Shown here piece by piece: positions 35,132 through 44,649 of a stretch of DNA of 64,000 bases. Made by a program: the position numbers and the translations under genes. The notes below the pieces were generated by a model, which worked only from the letters and a program-made list of their open reading frames with translations, was not told the DNA's origin and ran no database searches. The DNA is from Rhodopseudomonas boonkerdii (GTDB taxonomy: Bacteria > Pseudomonadota > Alphaproteobacteria > Rhizobiales > Xanthobacteraceae), in assembly GCF_021184025.1 (NCBI RefSeq), contig NZ_CP036537.1, positions 3,348,001 to 3,412,000 of the forward strand, in the 5' to 3' direction. Positions within the stretch are counted from its first letter, which is position 1. Each line of letters opens with the position of its first letter.

Positions 35132-38100
35132 ATGCAGATTCAACGCCGCTACACCACCGAAGGACAGTCGCCCTATGCCGGGATCGACTTCCGCCTCACC
35201 ACTTCCGAAATCCGCAACCCGGATGGCTCGGTCGTGTTCAAGGCCGACAATGTCGAAGTCCCCGAGTCGTGGTCGCAGGTCGCGTCCGACGTGCTCGCGC
35301 AAAAATACTTCCGCAAGGCCGGCGTCGCTGCGCGCCTGAAGAAGGTCGAGGAAGAGACCGTGCCGTCGTGGCTGTGGCGCTCGGTGCCGGACACCGATGC
35401 CCTCAATGCCCTGCCCGAGAACGAGCGCTTCATCGGCGAGCTCTCGGCCAAGCAGGTGTTCGACCGCCTCGCCGGCTGCTGGACCTATTGGGGCTGGAAG
35501 GGCGGCTACTTCACCTCGGAAGCCGACGCCCACGCCTTCCATGACGAGCTGCGCTACATGCTCGCCAAGCAGATGGTCGCGCCGAACTCGCCCCAGTGGT
35601 TCAATACCGGCCTGCACTGGGCTTACGGCGTCGATGGTCCCGGCCAGGGCCACTATTACGTCGACTGGAAGACCGGCAAACTCACCAAGTCCAAATCGTC
35701 CTACGAACATCCGCAGCCGCATGCCTGCTTCATCCAGGGCGTCGAGGACGATCTGGTCAACGAAGGCGGCATCATGGACCTGTGGGTGCGTGAAGCCCGC
35801 CTGTTCAAATACGGCTCGGGCACCGGCTCCAATTTCTCGCGCCTGCGCGGCGAAGGTGAAAAGCTCTCGGGTGGCGGGCGTTCGTCCGGCCTCATGAGCT
35901 TCCTGAAGATCGGCGATCGCGCGGCCGGCGCCATCAAGTCGGGCGGCACCACGCGCCGCGCCGCCAAGATGGTGGTGGTCGATGCCGACCATCCGGATAT
36001 CGAGACCTATATCGACTGGAAGGTGAAGGAAGAGCAGAAGGTCGCCGCCCTCGTCACCGGTTCGAAGATGAACCAGAAGCACCTCAAGGCCATCATGAAG
36101 GCCGCGGTGAACTGCGAAGGTTCGAACGACGACTGCTTCGATCCCGAGAAGAACCCGGCGCTGCGCCGCGAGATCAAGCTCGCGCGCCGCGCGCTGGTGT
36201 CCGACAACATGATCAAGCGGGTGATCCAGTTCGCCAAGCAGGGCTACAAGGACATCCAGTTCGACGTCTATGACACCGACTGGGATAGCGAAGCCTATCT
36301 CACCGTCGCCGGCCAGAACTCCAACAACTCGGTCTCGCTGAAGGATGACTTCCTGCGCGCCGTCGAGAGCGACGGCACCTGGGATCTCATTGGCCGCACC
36401 AACGGCAAGGTCACCAAGACTCTCAAGGCCCGCGACCTCTGGGAGAAGATCGGTTACGCCGCCTGGGCGTCGGCCGATCCCGGCCTGCACTTCAACACCA
36501 CCATGAACGACTGGCACACCTGCAAGTCGTCCGGCGATATCCGCGCGTCCAATCCGTGCTCGGAATACATGTTCCTGGACGACACGGCGTGCAATCTCGC
36601 CTCGGCCAACCTGCTCACCTTCTACGATGTCGCCTCCAAGCGCTTCGACATCGAGGCCTATGAGCATCTGTGCCGCCTGTGGACCGTGGTGCTCGAAATC
36701 TCGGTGATGATGGCCCAGTTCCCCTCGAAGCCGATCGCGGAGCTGTCCTACGAATTCCGCACCCTCGGCCTCGGCTATGCGAACATCGGCGGCCTCTTGA
36801 TGACCATGGGCCTGCCCTATGACTCGAAGGAAGGCCGCGCACTGTGCGGCGCCCTCACCGCGGTCATGACCGGCGTGGCTTACGCGACCTCGGCCGAAAT
36901 GGCCGGCGAGCTCGGCCCGTTCCCGGGCTACAAGAAGAACGCCGCCCATATGCTGCGCGTGATCCGCAACCATCGCCGCGCCGCCCACGGCGACACCCAC
37001 GGCTATGAGAAGCTCGCCGTCAATCCGGTGGCGCTCGACCATGCCTCCTGCCCGCAGGCAGACATCGTCACCCGCGCCAAGCTGGCCTGGGACCGCGCCC
37101 TCGAACTCGGCGAAACCAACGGCTATCGCAACGCCCAGACCACCGTGGTCGCCCCCACCGGCACCATCGGTCTCGTCATGGATTGCGACACCACCGGCAT
37201 CGAGCCCGACTTCGCGCTGGTGAAGTTCAAGAAGCTCGCCGGCGGCGGCTACTGGAAGATCATCAACCGCGCCGTTCCGGCCGCGCTGCGCGTGCTCGGC
37301 TATCGCGAAAGCGAGATCGCCGAGATCGAGGCCTATGCCGTCGGTCACGGTTCGCTGTCCAATGCACCGGGCATCAACGCCTCGACGCTGAAGGCCAAGG
37401 GTTTTACCGACGAAGCGCTCGCCAAGGTCGAAAAGGCCCTGCCGACCGCCTTCGACATCAAGTTCGCCTTCAACAAGTGGACCTTTGGCGAGGACTTCCT
37501 CCGCGACACGCTGAAGATCGAGGCCGAAGCCATCGCGGCTCCGGGCTTCGACCTGCTCGCCGCCCTCGGCTTCACCAAGCGCGAGATCGAAGCCGCCAAC
37601 GTGCACATCTGCGGCGCGATGACGGTGGAAGGTGCCCCGCATCTGAAGGCCGAGCACTATGCCGTGTTCGATTGCGCCAATCCCTGCGGCAAGATCGGCA
37701 AGCGCTATCTCTCGGTGGAGAGCCACATCCGCATGATGGCGGCCTCGCAGCCCTTCATCTCGGGTGCGATCTCAAAAACCATCAACATGCCGAACGACGC
37801 CACGGTGGAGGACTGCAAGTCCGCTTACCTCTTGTCGTGGAAGCTGGCGCTGAAGGCCAACGCGCTCTATCGCGATGGCTCGAAGCTCTCGCAGCCGCTC
37901 AACTCGCAGCTCATCAGCGATGAGGACGAGGACGAGGATGCCATCGAGACCCTGATGGAGAAGCCGATGGCGGCCCGCACCGCCGCGATCTCCGAGAAGG
38001 TGGTGGAGCGTCTGGTCGAGCGCATCGTCGTCATGCGCGAGCGTGAAAAGATGCCGGATCGCCGCAAGGGCTACACCCAGAAGGCCGTGGTCGGTGGCCA

Positions 38101-38893
38101 CAAGGTGTACCTGCGCACCGGCGAATATGATGACGGCCGCCTCGGCGAAATCTTCATCGACATGCACAAGGAAGGCGCGGCGCTCCGCTCCTTCATCAAC
38201 AACTTCGCCATCGCCGTTTCGCTCGGTCTGCAATACGGCGTGCCGCTGGAAGAATATGTCGACGCCTTCACCTTCACCCGCTTCGAACCCGCGGGCCCGG
38301 TGCAGGGCAATGACAGCATCAAGTTCGCGACCTCGATCCTCGACTACGTGTTCCGCGAACTCGCGGTCAGCTACATGTCGCGCTTCGACCTCGGCCATGT
38401 CGACCTCTCCGAGACCGGCTTCGATGCGCTGGGCAAGGGCGAGGAAGAAGGCAAGGCGCCCGATGAAGCGAGCAAATATGTCTCGCGCGGCCTCACCCGC
38501 TCGCGCACCGACAATCTCGTCGTCATGCGCGGCGGCGCCACCGCCGTGTCGTCGAGCAACGACAGCGCCCCCTCCGGCGGCAGCCGCGTCACCGCTTTCG
38601 CCGGTGGCCGCACCGGCGATAATGTCGACGGCGCCGTGGCGCTGAAGACGGCGGAGCCGACGGTTGCCCTGTCACCGACCGAGAAGCTCGAGGCGCAGGC
38701 TTTTAAAAATGAGTCCTGGAGCAAGCCCGGCACGGCAGCAGCGACCGCTCCGACCAAGGCGGAGCGCCGCGCCGAAGCCAAGGCCAAGGGCTATGAAGGC
38801 GACATGTGCGGTGAGTGCAGCAACTTCACGCTGGTGCGGAATGGCACCTGTATGAAGTGCGATACGTGCGGCAGCACGACGGGTTGCAGTTAA
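35132..38893 (+). CDS. nrdJ: Adenosylcobalamin-dependent (class II) ribonucleotide reductase
   Basis: A 1253-residue vitamin-B12-dependent ribonucleotide reductase that makes deoxynucleotides from ribonucleotides with or without oxygen. The ATG at 35132 ([20 protein letters not shown]) is the family start. Class II landmarks: [26 protein letters not shown], the catalytic loop [40 protein letters not shown] and [20 protein letters not shown]. The C-terminal tail holds a Cys cluster ([20 protein letters not shown], then CGSTTGC) for thioredoxin-mediated re-reduction and zinc binding. A strong terminator follows. Very large antisense frames over this gene are shadows. Confidence 0.96.
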   Translation: MQIQRRYTTEGQSPYAGIDFRLTTSEIRNPDGSVVFKADNVEVPESWSQVASDVLAQKYFRKAGVAARLKKVEEETVPSWLWRSVPDTDALNALPENERFIGELSAKQVFDRLAGCWTYWGWKGGYFTSEADAHAFHDELRYMLAKQMVAPNSPQWFNTGLHWAYGVDGPGQGHYYVDWKTGKLTKSKSSYEHPQPHACFIQGVEDDLVNEGGIMDLWVREARLFKYGSGTGSNFSRLRGEGEKLSGGGRSSGLMSFLKIGDRAAGAIKSGGTTRRAAKMVVVDADHPDIETYIDWKVKEEQKVAALVTGSKMNQKHLKAIMKAAVNCEGSNDDCFDPEKNPALRREIKLARRALVSDNMIKRVIQFAKQGYKDIQFDVYDTDWDSEAYLTVAGQNSNNSVSLKDDFLRAVESDGTWDLIGRTNGKVTKTLKARDLWEKIGYAAWASADPGLHFNTTMNDWHTCKSSGDIRASNPCSEYMFLDDTACNLASANLLTFYDVASKRFDIEAYEHLCRLWTVVLEISVMMAQFPSKPIAELSYEFRTLGLGYANIGGLLMTMGLPYDSKEGRALCGALTAVMTGVAYATSAEMAGELGPFPGYKKNAAHMLRVIRNHRRAAHGDTHGYEKLAVNPVALDHASCPQADIVTRAKLAWDRALELGETNGYRNAQTTVVAPTGTIGLVMDCDTTGIEPDFALVKFKKLAGGGYWKIINRAVPAALRVLGYRESEIAEIEAYAVGHGSLSNAPGINASTLKAKGFTDEALAKVEKALPTAFDIKFAFNKWTFGEDFLRDTLKIEAEAIAAPGFDLLAALGFTKREIEAANVHICGAMTVEGAPHLKAEHYAVFDCANPCGKIGKRYLSVESHIRMMAASQPFISGAISKTINMPNDATVEDCKSAYLLSWKLALKANALYRDGSKLSQPLNSQLISDEDEDEDAIETLMEKPMAARTAAISEKVVERLVERIVVMREREKMPDRRKGYTQKAVVGGHKVYLRTGEYDDGRLGEIFIDMHKEGAALRSFINNFAIAVSLGLQYGVPLEEYVDAFTFTRFEPAGPVQGNDSIKFATSILDYVFRELAVSYMSRFDLGHVDLSETGFDALGKGEEEGKAPDEASKYVSRGLTRSRTDNLVVMRGGATAVSSSNDSAPSGGSRVTAFAGGRTGDNVDGAVALKTAEPTVALSPTEKLEAQAFKNESWSKPGTAAATAPTKAERRAEAKAKGYEGDMCGECSNFTLVRNGTCMKCDTCGSTTGCS

Positions 38894-39016
38894 ATAGCCA
38901 ACGCAGCTTTGGATGTTAGGCTAAGTTGTCCATCCAGAGGCTCTGCATGTCCATTTTGGCCAGACTAGTTTGTCCACTGGATGCATCAGAGCCCGTCAAT
39001 CGAAGCAGAAAATGCA

Positions 39017-39043
39017 AAAAGCCCCGCCAATTGCGGGGCTTTT
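39017..39043. terminator. Terminator after nrdJ
   Basis: AAAAGCCCCGC (39017-39027) and GCGGGGCTTTT (39033-39043) form a perfect 11-bp stem with a 5-base loop and T-rich tail. It marks the core/island border and can also stop the convergent ISL3-like gene. Confidence 0.85.
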
Positions 39044-39073
39044 CTTTGTTCGATTGCGCAGCTTCACGACCGA

Positions 39074-40471
39074 CTAACTGCGTGTGGCCGCGCGGTTGGC
39101 CGTGCTCGCCACGGTCTGCTTGCGAATAGGCTTGGCCAAGATCTGACGAGCGGAGAACTCGTCGGTGTATTGATGCCACCTACAGTTCAAACAGCCACCG
39201 TCGATCTCGCGAAACTTCATCCAAGCCAAAAAGCCTCCCTCCAGCGTGAATTTTCCCCGGACCTTACTGCGCCCAAAAGTTTGCCGGCACGCTTCACAAC
39301 CGAGAAATCCGGTTGGGGCCCGGATTATGGGACTTTCCTCGTTCAGTAGAGCGCGGCCGGTTTCCCCAGTCCGTGGGCTGAAAATTTTCTGAAAGAACGT
39401 TTCGAAGCCAGTTCCGTGCTGACGCCTCTCGAGCGTTTTGAGCTCCGAATGGATGTGGTCCAAGTGCATCGTGGCGAACGCTGCACGTTGATCAAAATTG
39501 CTGCAAAACTCGGATTCCCAGTCGCGAAGTGCCCTGCAAAGAGGTCCGAACGCCCGTTTTACGCCGGCGCCGATGCTCAATTGCCAAGTCTGGAGGGCCA
39601 TCAGACCTTCCTCCGAAGACCCACTTTTCTGGATCTCTAAAAATCTGGCTTTCGCGTCCTGGGCCCGTCTGGTGGACTGTTGGTCCCCTCGTGCGCTCAC
39701 AGCCAGAGCAGCAGCATCGGCAAGTTCGTTGAACACCGGCTTTGCGGCGATGAGCAGGACTTGCTTACCGAGAGCAGCCCTGACGGCATCGCGCGATGCG
39801 ATATCCAATCGACTGTCCAAGCATACGGAGAAAAGGGCTCGCTTTTCACGGGGCTTCAGTCGACCAAGCCAACCTTCGATGACCTTCGGCAGCACACTGG
39901 GGATGACATCGATGATGATTAGCTGGGATAGATCAACGAAAACCGCTCGGTCGCGACCATCCACTTTGATGACGTGGATCCCGAGGCCGCCGGACGGCCC
40001 GAAGATCCGGCGCGATCCACCTCGAAGAGGGTATTTTTGGACTGTCGCGCGTGCGACCGTTTTGTCGTCGACACCGTACCTGCCCGCCACAGCAGAGTAC
40101 GTGTCCCTTCCAGCCTCGAACGCCAGAGCGTCAGCGAACTCGGCGGTCATGCGGCGGTTCTTGGAAAGGCCCGGTATAGGCTGAAAAAAGGTTTTCTCAC
40201 ACTTTCTGCATCGATATCGCAGACGTAGCACGCGAATGACAAACCGCTCTTCCTCCGCGTCATCCAAGTATTCCGATGTCTTTCGTCCATGGACGCCGAG
40301 ACCGCGGGTCTTGCCGCACTTCAGGCAGCGTTTGGGCTCAATCTTGTACCTTGCATTGATGATCCGACGACGTCGTCGCCCTTCGGTAAAACCACCGTCG
40401 ATCTTTTCCCAATCCTGATCGTCCAACAGTCTCAGCATTTGCCCACCCGTTCGACGGGGAAAATCAGGCAT
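39074..40471 (-). CDS. ISL3-like transposase-derived protein with extra C-terminal zinc motif
   Basis: About 465 residues from the ATG at 40471 (MPDFPRRTGGQMLRLLDDQD); 40438 is an alternative with a better ribosome binding site. N-terminal features are those of ISL3 transposases: the zinc ribbon CLKCGKT ... YRCRKCEKTFFQPIPGLSKN, then a helical HTH (MTAEFADALAFEAGRDT, RYGVDDKTVARATV). In the DDE_ISL3 core the usual first Asp (lgvDdf) is replaced in GLGIHVIKVDG. The usual vaDrfH is replaced in LLIAAKPVFNELADA. One Asp remains (CLDSR). The C-terminus adds a second Cys set: GCEACRQ ... GCLNCRWHQ. I see no clear terminal inverted repeats. It may be an inactive or repurposed transposase. Confidence 0.6.
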   Translation of the reverse strand: MPDFPRRTGGQMLRLLDDQDWEKIDGGFTEGRRRRRIINARYKIEPKRCLKCGKTRGLGVHGRKTSEYLDDAEEERFVIRVLRLRYRCRKCEKTFFQPIPGLSKNRRMTAEFADALAFEAGRDTYSAVAGRYGVDDKTVARATVQKYPLRGGSRRIFGPSGGLGIHVIKVDGRDRAVFVDLSQLIIIDVIPSVLPKVIEGWLGRLKPREKRALFSVCLDSRLDIASRDAVRAALGKQVLLIAAKPVFNELADAAALAVSARGDQQSTRRAQDAKARFLEIQKSGSSEEGLMALQTWQLSIGAGVKRAFGPLCRALRDWESEFCSNFDQRAAFATMHLDHIHSELKTLERRQHGTGFETFFQKIFSPRTGETGRALLNEESPIIRAPTGFLGCEACRQTFGRSKVRGKFTLEGGFLAWMKFREIDGGCLNCRWHQYTDEFSARQILAKPIRKQTVASTANRAATRS

Positions 40472-40893
40472 CCGGCTTAACGTGTGGCTACCGCGCTGGT
40501 GTGCCCGACGAGGATCCTGCTCAGCGTCGTTAACAAAGCTCCAAACGCGGGACGAACGCCGCTGCCGAGGTTCTAACCTCAATTACTGGGCTTCGGCATA
40601 TCGTGTGGAGCGCCGAACACCGCTGTGTCACCGCGTAATAGCTCGCAAAAGTCATAATTTTCGAGGCTCCTGCTCCGCCTTGGAGCCCGTTTCGAGCCCC
40701 GATTTTGCGCGTTCGGCACAAAGTGTGGTCGTCCGGACTCCGTCGTCAGGATCTTGAGAACTACGGTCATGAACGCTTGAAATGCGCGGTAAACCGCACA
40801 GTATTGAGCAAAAATCGACTACACTTAGTTATATGGAACCCGCGCGCGCTCCTGCGGAAATGCTAGACGCCTTGCGCCAAGTGGAGTCACCGC
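40472..40893. other. Intergenic region with imperfect direct repeats
   Basis: 422 bp without a supported gene. TTCGGCATATCGTGTGG (40591-40607) and TTCGGCACAAAGTGTGG (40712-40728) agree at 14 of 17 positions in direct orientation. AT content rises near 40800-40835. Small frames here have no family features. Confidence 0.4.
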
Positions 40894-41296
40894 ATGGCTT
40901 ACGAAGTTGAGTTTCACCCCGTGGGCTCCGGGGCCAACAGCGGTGACGCCATCAGCATGCGCTACTGAGCCGGTACCGAGTGGCGCGTCACCGTGGTAGA
41001 CGGCGGCTACCAAGACACTGGCCAGATGATCGTCGAGCACATTCGACGCCAGTACGGCACGAACGCCGTCGAACGCGTCGTCAGCACACACCCTGACAAC
41101 GATCATATCAGTGGGCTCAGGGCGGTCATCTCTCAGTTGGCCAAGTAGACCGTTTGGACAAAGCACGTGGGTGGATCTGTTGGACAGCGACGCGCTGCGC
41201 GACGCCGGTTCTCCTCCCCAGCGACTAACGGCCTCGAATCCGAAATTGGGACCACTCGCGGAAGTATGCATCGTAAGTTTCCGAAAGCTGGGGTAA
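40894..41296 (+). pseudogene. Broken metallo-beta-lactamase-fold hydrolase gene
   Basis: Translation from the ATG at 40894 gives MAYEVEFHPVGSGANSGDAI, then SMRY, then an in-frame TGA (40966-40968), then AGTEWRVTVVDGGYQDTGQM and VERVVSTHPDNDHISGLRAV, ending at TAG (41146-41148). STHPDNDHISGLR is the HxDxDH zinc motif of the MBL fold in its ComEC-like subfamily, and VVDGG is the preceding strand. TGA stands where relatives have Gly (a GGA to TGA change would explain it). A shift of frame after 41148 restores a plausible continuation (VDLLDSDALRDAG ... GPLAE). About half of a normal 300-350-residue protein is missing before the next gene. The gene is therefore dead by at least one nonsense change and a frameshift or deletion. 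Confidence 0.75.
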
Positions 41297-41357
41297 TGAT
41301 CTGCCCAGGCGAATCCGCGGACACGGGGATCGTGCTGTCGAGGAAACCGGAGGGAAG

Positions 41358-42728
41358 ATGGCGCGAAAGCTCGCTGACATCGTTGTCGTGGTTCCAGGTC
41401 TGATCGGATCGGTGCTGTCGAAGGACGGAAAAGCGCTATGGGACATGGCGCCCGGTGCCATCTATCGGCTGATGCGCGGCGGCGCGTTGCGTGAGATCAC
41501 GCTGACGGGCCCGGACGACGAGACCGACGACATCGGCGACGGCATCGAGGCAACGGCCCTCATCGACAACGTCGAAATGATCCCCGGCTTCTGGAAGCAA
41601 GGCGGCTATTCGATCCTCAGCCGGAAGCTGATCGAGGGCATGGGGCTCACGCGCGGCGAAAACTACTTCGAATTTCCGTACGACTGGCGTCGCAGCAACC
41701 GCGTTTCCGCGCGTAAGCTGGCAGCCTCCGTGCAGGCCTGGCTCGCTGCCTGGAAGGAGAAGAGCGGCAACAGCGAAGCCAAGGTGGTTTTCGTCGTGCA
41801 TTCCATGGGTGGCCTCGTCGCCAGGCACTACATCGAATGCCTGGGCGGCTGGTCGACCACGCGCACTTTGATCAGCTTTGGTACGCCTTATAGGGGTTCG
41901 GGCAACGCTCTCGGCTTCCTCTGCAACGGCTTCGCGTGGAAGATCGGTCCACTGCAGGCATTCGATGGGACCGAGGCACTTCGTTCGTTCGACTCGGTCT
42001 ACCAGTTGCTGCCGGTATACCCATTCGTGGATGCGGGCGACGCGGAGATGAACAGGGTATCGGAACTGGATCTGCCCAACCTCGACCGGCAGCGCGCGTT
42101 GCGAGCTCGCGCGTTTCACGACGAGATCCTCCAAGCACAGGAGATCAACGCGAAAGCGGACGGATATGCGCCGTATGCCAGGCCCATCGTCGGCATCGAG
42201 CAGCCCACGTTCCAATCAGCGACATTTCATGATGGCGCGCTATCACTCCTGACCAGCTACAAAGGCCAGGATGACAAGGGAGACGCGACGGTTCCCAGGG
42301 TCTCGGCGATTCCTATCGAAGTCGGCCAGGAAGCCGCGGTCTACATCGCCAACACGCATTCCGCGCTTCAGAGCGACGACACCTCTGACGCTCAGATACG
42401 CGGAATTCTGACGGAGCCGGCGATCGACCTACGGAAATTCCGCGCAGGTCCCGGTCAGCTAGGTCGTGTTGGATTGCATGTCGATGACGCCTATGCCGCC
42501 GGGAGACCGTTCACGATCGGCGCAACGTCCACCCAATACGTACAGCGGATCAAGGCGTCGATCGTTCGGCTCGACTCTCCGGGCGAGAATATCGGGATTT
42601 CGCTATGGCCATCGGAGGGCATGTATAAAAAGGACGTCACCCTGCCCTCCGGACTCTATCGCGTCGAAACCCAGCACGAAGATCTAAGTCCGGCGAGCGA
42701 CATTTTCCTCGTCGTGGACGAGCATTAG
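41358..42728 (+). CDS. LCAT-like alpha/beta hydrolase (lipase/acyltransferase)
   Basis: A 456-residue protein with the lecithin:cholesterol acyltransferase arrangement: oxyanion strand VVVVPGLIGSVL at residues 9-20, the LCAT signature FPYDWRRSNR (106-115), the nucleophile elbow VVHSMGGLVARHY with Ser149, Asp309 in KGDATVPRVSA and His334 in ANTHSALQSDD. All three catalytic residues are therefore present. Residues after about 370 look like a separate beta-rich domain. No signal peptide is seen, so it should be cytoplasmic, which is unusual for a digestive lipase and fits a membrane-attacking effector. Strong ribosome binding site GGAGGGAAG. The CHAT gene starts 13 bp after its stop. Confidence 0.82.
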   Translation: MARKLADIVVVVPGLIGSVLSKDGKALWDMAPGAIYRLMRGGALREITLTGPDDETDDIGDGIEATALIDNVEMIPGFWKQGGYSILSRKLIEGMGLTRGENYFEFPYDWRRSNRVSARKLAASVQAWLAAWKEKSGNSEAKVVFVVHSMGGLVARHYIECLGGWSTTRTLISFGTPYRGSGNALGFLCNGFAWKIGPLQAFDGTEALRSFDSVYQLLPVYPFVDAGDAEMNRVSELDLPNLDRQRALRARAFHDEILQAQEINAKADGYAPYARPIVGIEQPTFQSATFHDGALSLLTSYKGQDDKGDATVPRVSAIPIEVGQEAAVYIANTHSALQSDDTSDAQIRGILTEPAIDLRKFRAGPGQLGRVGLHVDDAYAAGRPFTIGATSTQYVQRIKASIVRLDSPGENIGISLWPSEGMYKKDVTLPSGLYRVETQHEDLSPASDIFLVVDEH

Positions 42729-42741
42729 GGAGCAACATAGG

Positions 42742-44649
42742 ATGGAAGGTCACGCCCCTTGGGAGGTGCTGTTCGTCCGCGACGGTTCGCGCGAGCTGAA
42801 GACGAACCTCGACGAAGAGGAGGTGCACACTCTTGCCCGATTAACGCAACTAGACGAGCTTGTCTGGTGGCGCGTGTTTCAAGATATCATGTCTTCACCC
42901 CCTTACATTTTCGCCCTGAGGATCACGTTATTCCGGAACGAGATGACGATCGCGGGCAACGTATCCAACAGAGGTGACAGGGATCATCTCATCAACTTAT
43001 TCCACCGAGCCCTCCGGTCGAGCGGACCTGCTCCCGTGAAACTCACCGACCACATTCAGGTCACCGCTCCCTTCCGACCTGCACATAGAAGCGATCTCGA
43101 GCAATACGTTGCCAGAAGCGATAGCAGCTCTCTCGCGATGGATAGCGCCCTCGAAACCTCGCCTCCCGCAAGCGTGGATGTAGATCGCTATCCCAGCATC
43201 ACAGCGGAGAAGCCGCCGGTTGTAGGAGAGATCTTTCGCTTTCAGGTGGCGTTGGACGCCGAGCCGACGGATGCCTCCGCGGAGCCCGTTTCGTTCAAGA
43301 AGGTCCCGGGCGATTGGCGCGTCCTGAGGGTCGCAGTCGAAGTCCACTCGTCGCGCCTCCGGTTCAAGGACGGTGACAACCGGAAGACCATCAACGTCGT
43401 CCGGCAAGGCAGGACGCTCCCGGTCAGTTTTTCGGCAACCGTGCTCGATGACGGTGGCGCTGGATCTCCCTTGGAGATCGTGGCGATCTTCACGTACGAA
43501 TACCGTTTCAGCGGCATGATCCGCCAGACCTTCGAGGTGGAGCGATCCACTGGATCCCCCGGCAGCACCTTCGCCACGGCTGTGAACATGCACTCGGCTT
43601 CGGTTGCCGACCTGACGATCAAGATCTTTCGCTCGGACACATTGGGCAACTACATCTGGAGCTTCGACGCCCCGCGCGGGCGCAACCTGGGATCGCCCGA
43701 ACGCTCCGAATTCGTAAATCTCGGAACGTCCACTGGCGATTACGCGATGGGATTGCTGCGCGAGTGTCCGGGCTTCGCCGCGGGCCAGCACGCCGGCAAA
43801 CTGCGGGGCATTGGCGAAGAAATCTGGAAAATCAGTCCGCCGTCCTTCAAGTTACTTTATCGGGACATGCATCGCGAGTTCGGGCCGTCGTTTCCCATTC
43901 AAATCATCACGGACGAACCCCACATCGCTTGGGAGATGATGCACCCGGACAACGACGCTGGCGTCAATGGTCCCGACCATCTTTTCATGACCCATCCGAT
44001 CGCTCGATGGTTGGTCCATCTTCAAGGGCGGATTTCATCGAAATTCACGCCAGGCTCCATCGCGAGCTTTGTTCCAAACTACAAGGACGAGGAAAGCCTC
44101 GCCATGGCGTTGGAGGAAGGACAATGGCTCGCGGACAATCTTGGCGCCGTCGCGCAGGAGGCCACCTACAAAGGTTTCACTGACTTCTGGGGCAGCGCGA
44201 TGCCCCGCGAACCCGTGGCAGTCCTGCACTTCGCGGGCCACGGCGACACCGATGCCGCCGGTATTGCGAAAATCAAGCTTGTCGACGGCTGGGTCAGTTG
44301 CAATGACGTGCACGGCGGCGTGAGGCTCGGCCGAGAACATGGGACGTTCGTCGTACTCAACGCCTGCAAGGTCGGAGCCTCCGAGTATCGGCTTGGTCTC
44401 TCCTCAGGATGGGCTGCGAGCCTGACCGGTCAAGGTTTCCGAGGCGTACTTGCGCCGCTCTGGGCCGTGCAGGACAAATGCGCCTCGGTAATCGTTCGCG
44501 ACTATCTTACCAGCTTCATGCAAGGCGTCCCGCTCGGGGAAGCAATGCAAACCGCGCGCGCCGCAAGTCGCCACCTATCCTCGACACCCTACGCGTACGT
44601 GGTCCATGGCGACGTGATGGCGCGAATAGAGCCAGAGACATCGGCTTAG
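42742..44649 (+). CDS. CHAT-domain cysteine protease
   Basis: A 635-residue protein. The C-terminal CHAT domain (about residues 370-625, caspase-HetF-associated, a separase/caspase-like clan CD peptidase) has the catalytic dyad His500 in AVLHFAGHGDTD and Cys542 in FVVLNACKVGAS. GFRGVLAPLWAVQD and PLGEAMQTARAA are typical late CHAT motifs. The first 350 residues have no domain I recognise; there is a beta-rich stretch around 155-310 and no TPR or WD repeats. It lies 13 bp downstream of the LCAT-like gene, so co-expression is likely. CHAT proteases often act as activators of effectors in prokaryotic immunity; that role here is inference. It meets the convergent subtilisin gene with shared stop-codon bases. 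Confidence 0.85.
   Translation: MEGHAPWEVLFVRDGSRELKTNLDEEEVHTLARLTQLDELVWWRVFQDIMSSPPYIFALRITLFRNEMTIAGNVSNRGDRDHLINLFHRALRSSGPAPVKLTDHIQVTAPFRPAHRSDLEQYVARSDSSSLAMDSALETSPPASVDVDRYPSITAEKPPVVGEIFRFQVALDAEPTDASAEPVSFKKVPGDWRVLRVAVEVHSSRLRFKDGDNRKTINVVRQGRTLPVSFSATVLDDGGAGSPLEIVAIFTYEYRFSGMIRQTFEVERSTGSPGSTFATAVNMHSASVADLTIKIFRSDTLGNYIWSFDAPRGRNLGSPERSEFVNLGTSTGDYAMGLLRECPGFAAGQHAGKLRGIGEEIWKISPPSFKLLYRDMHREFGPSFPIQIITDEPHIAWEMMHPDNDAGVNGPDHLFMTHPIARWLVHLQGRISSKFTPGSIASFVPNYKDEESLAMALEEGQWLADNLGAVAQEATYKGFTDFWGSAMPREPVAVLHFAGHGDTDAAGIAKIKLVDGWVSCNDVHGGVRLGREHGTFVVLNACKVGASEYRLGLSSGWAASLTGQGFRGVLAPLWAVQDKCASVIVRDYLTSFMQGVPLGEAMQTARAASRHLSSTPYAYVVHGDVMARIEPETSA

Noticed and set aside
34892..37726. 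A 944-codon antisense frame opposite nrdJ
   Set aside because: It is a mirror of the high-GC3 nrdJ coding strand; its translation is rich in His, Gly, Arg and Asp with no domain, and nrdJ is certain.
38894..39016. A tRNA or attachment site at the core/island border
   Set aside because: No cloverleaf or tRNA 3'-end duplication could be recognised; only a terminator follows nrdJ.
40591..40728. Direct repeats considered as a CRISPR or an IS end
   Set aside because: Only two imperfect 17-base copies are present with no regular spacer, and no matching copy lies at the other side of the ISL3-like gene.
40966..40968. In-frame TGA in the MBL-fold gene read as selenocysteine
   Set aside because: The position is Gly in the family, no SECIS-like hairpin is evident, and the frame is broken again at 41146, so decay is the simpler reading.
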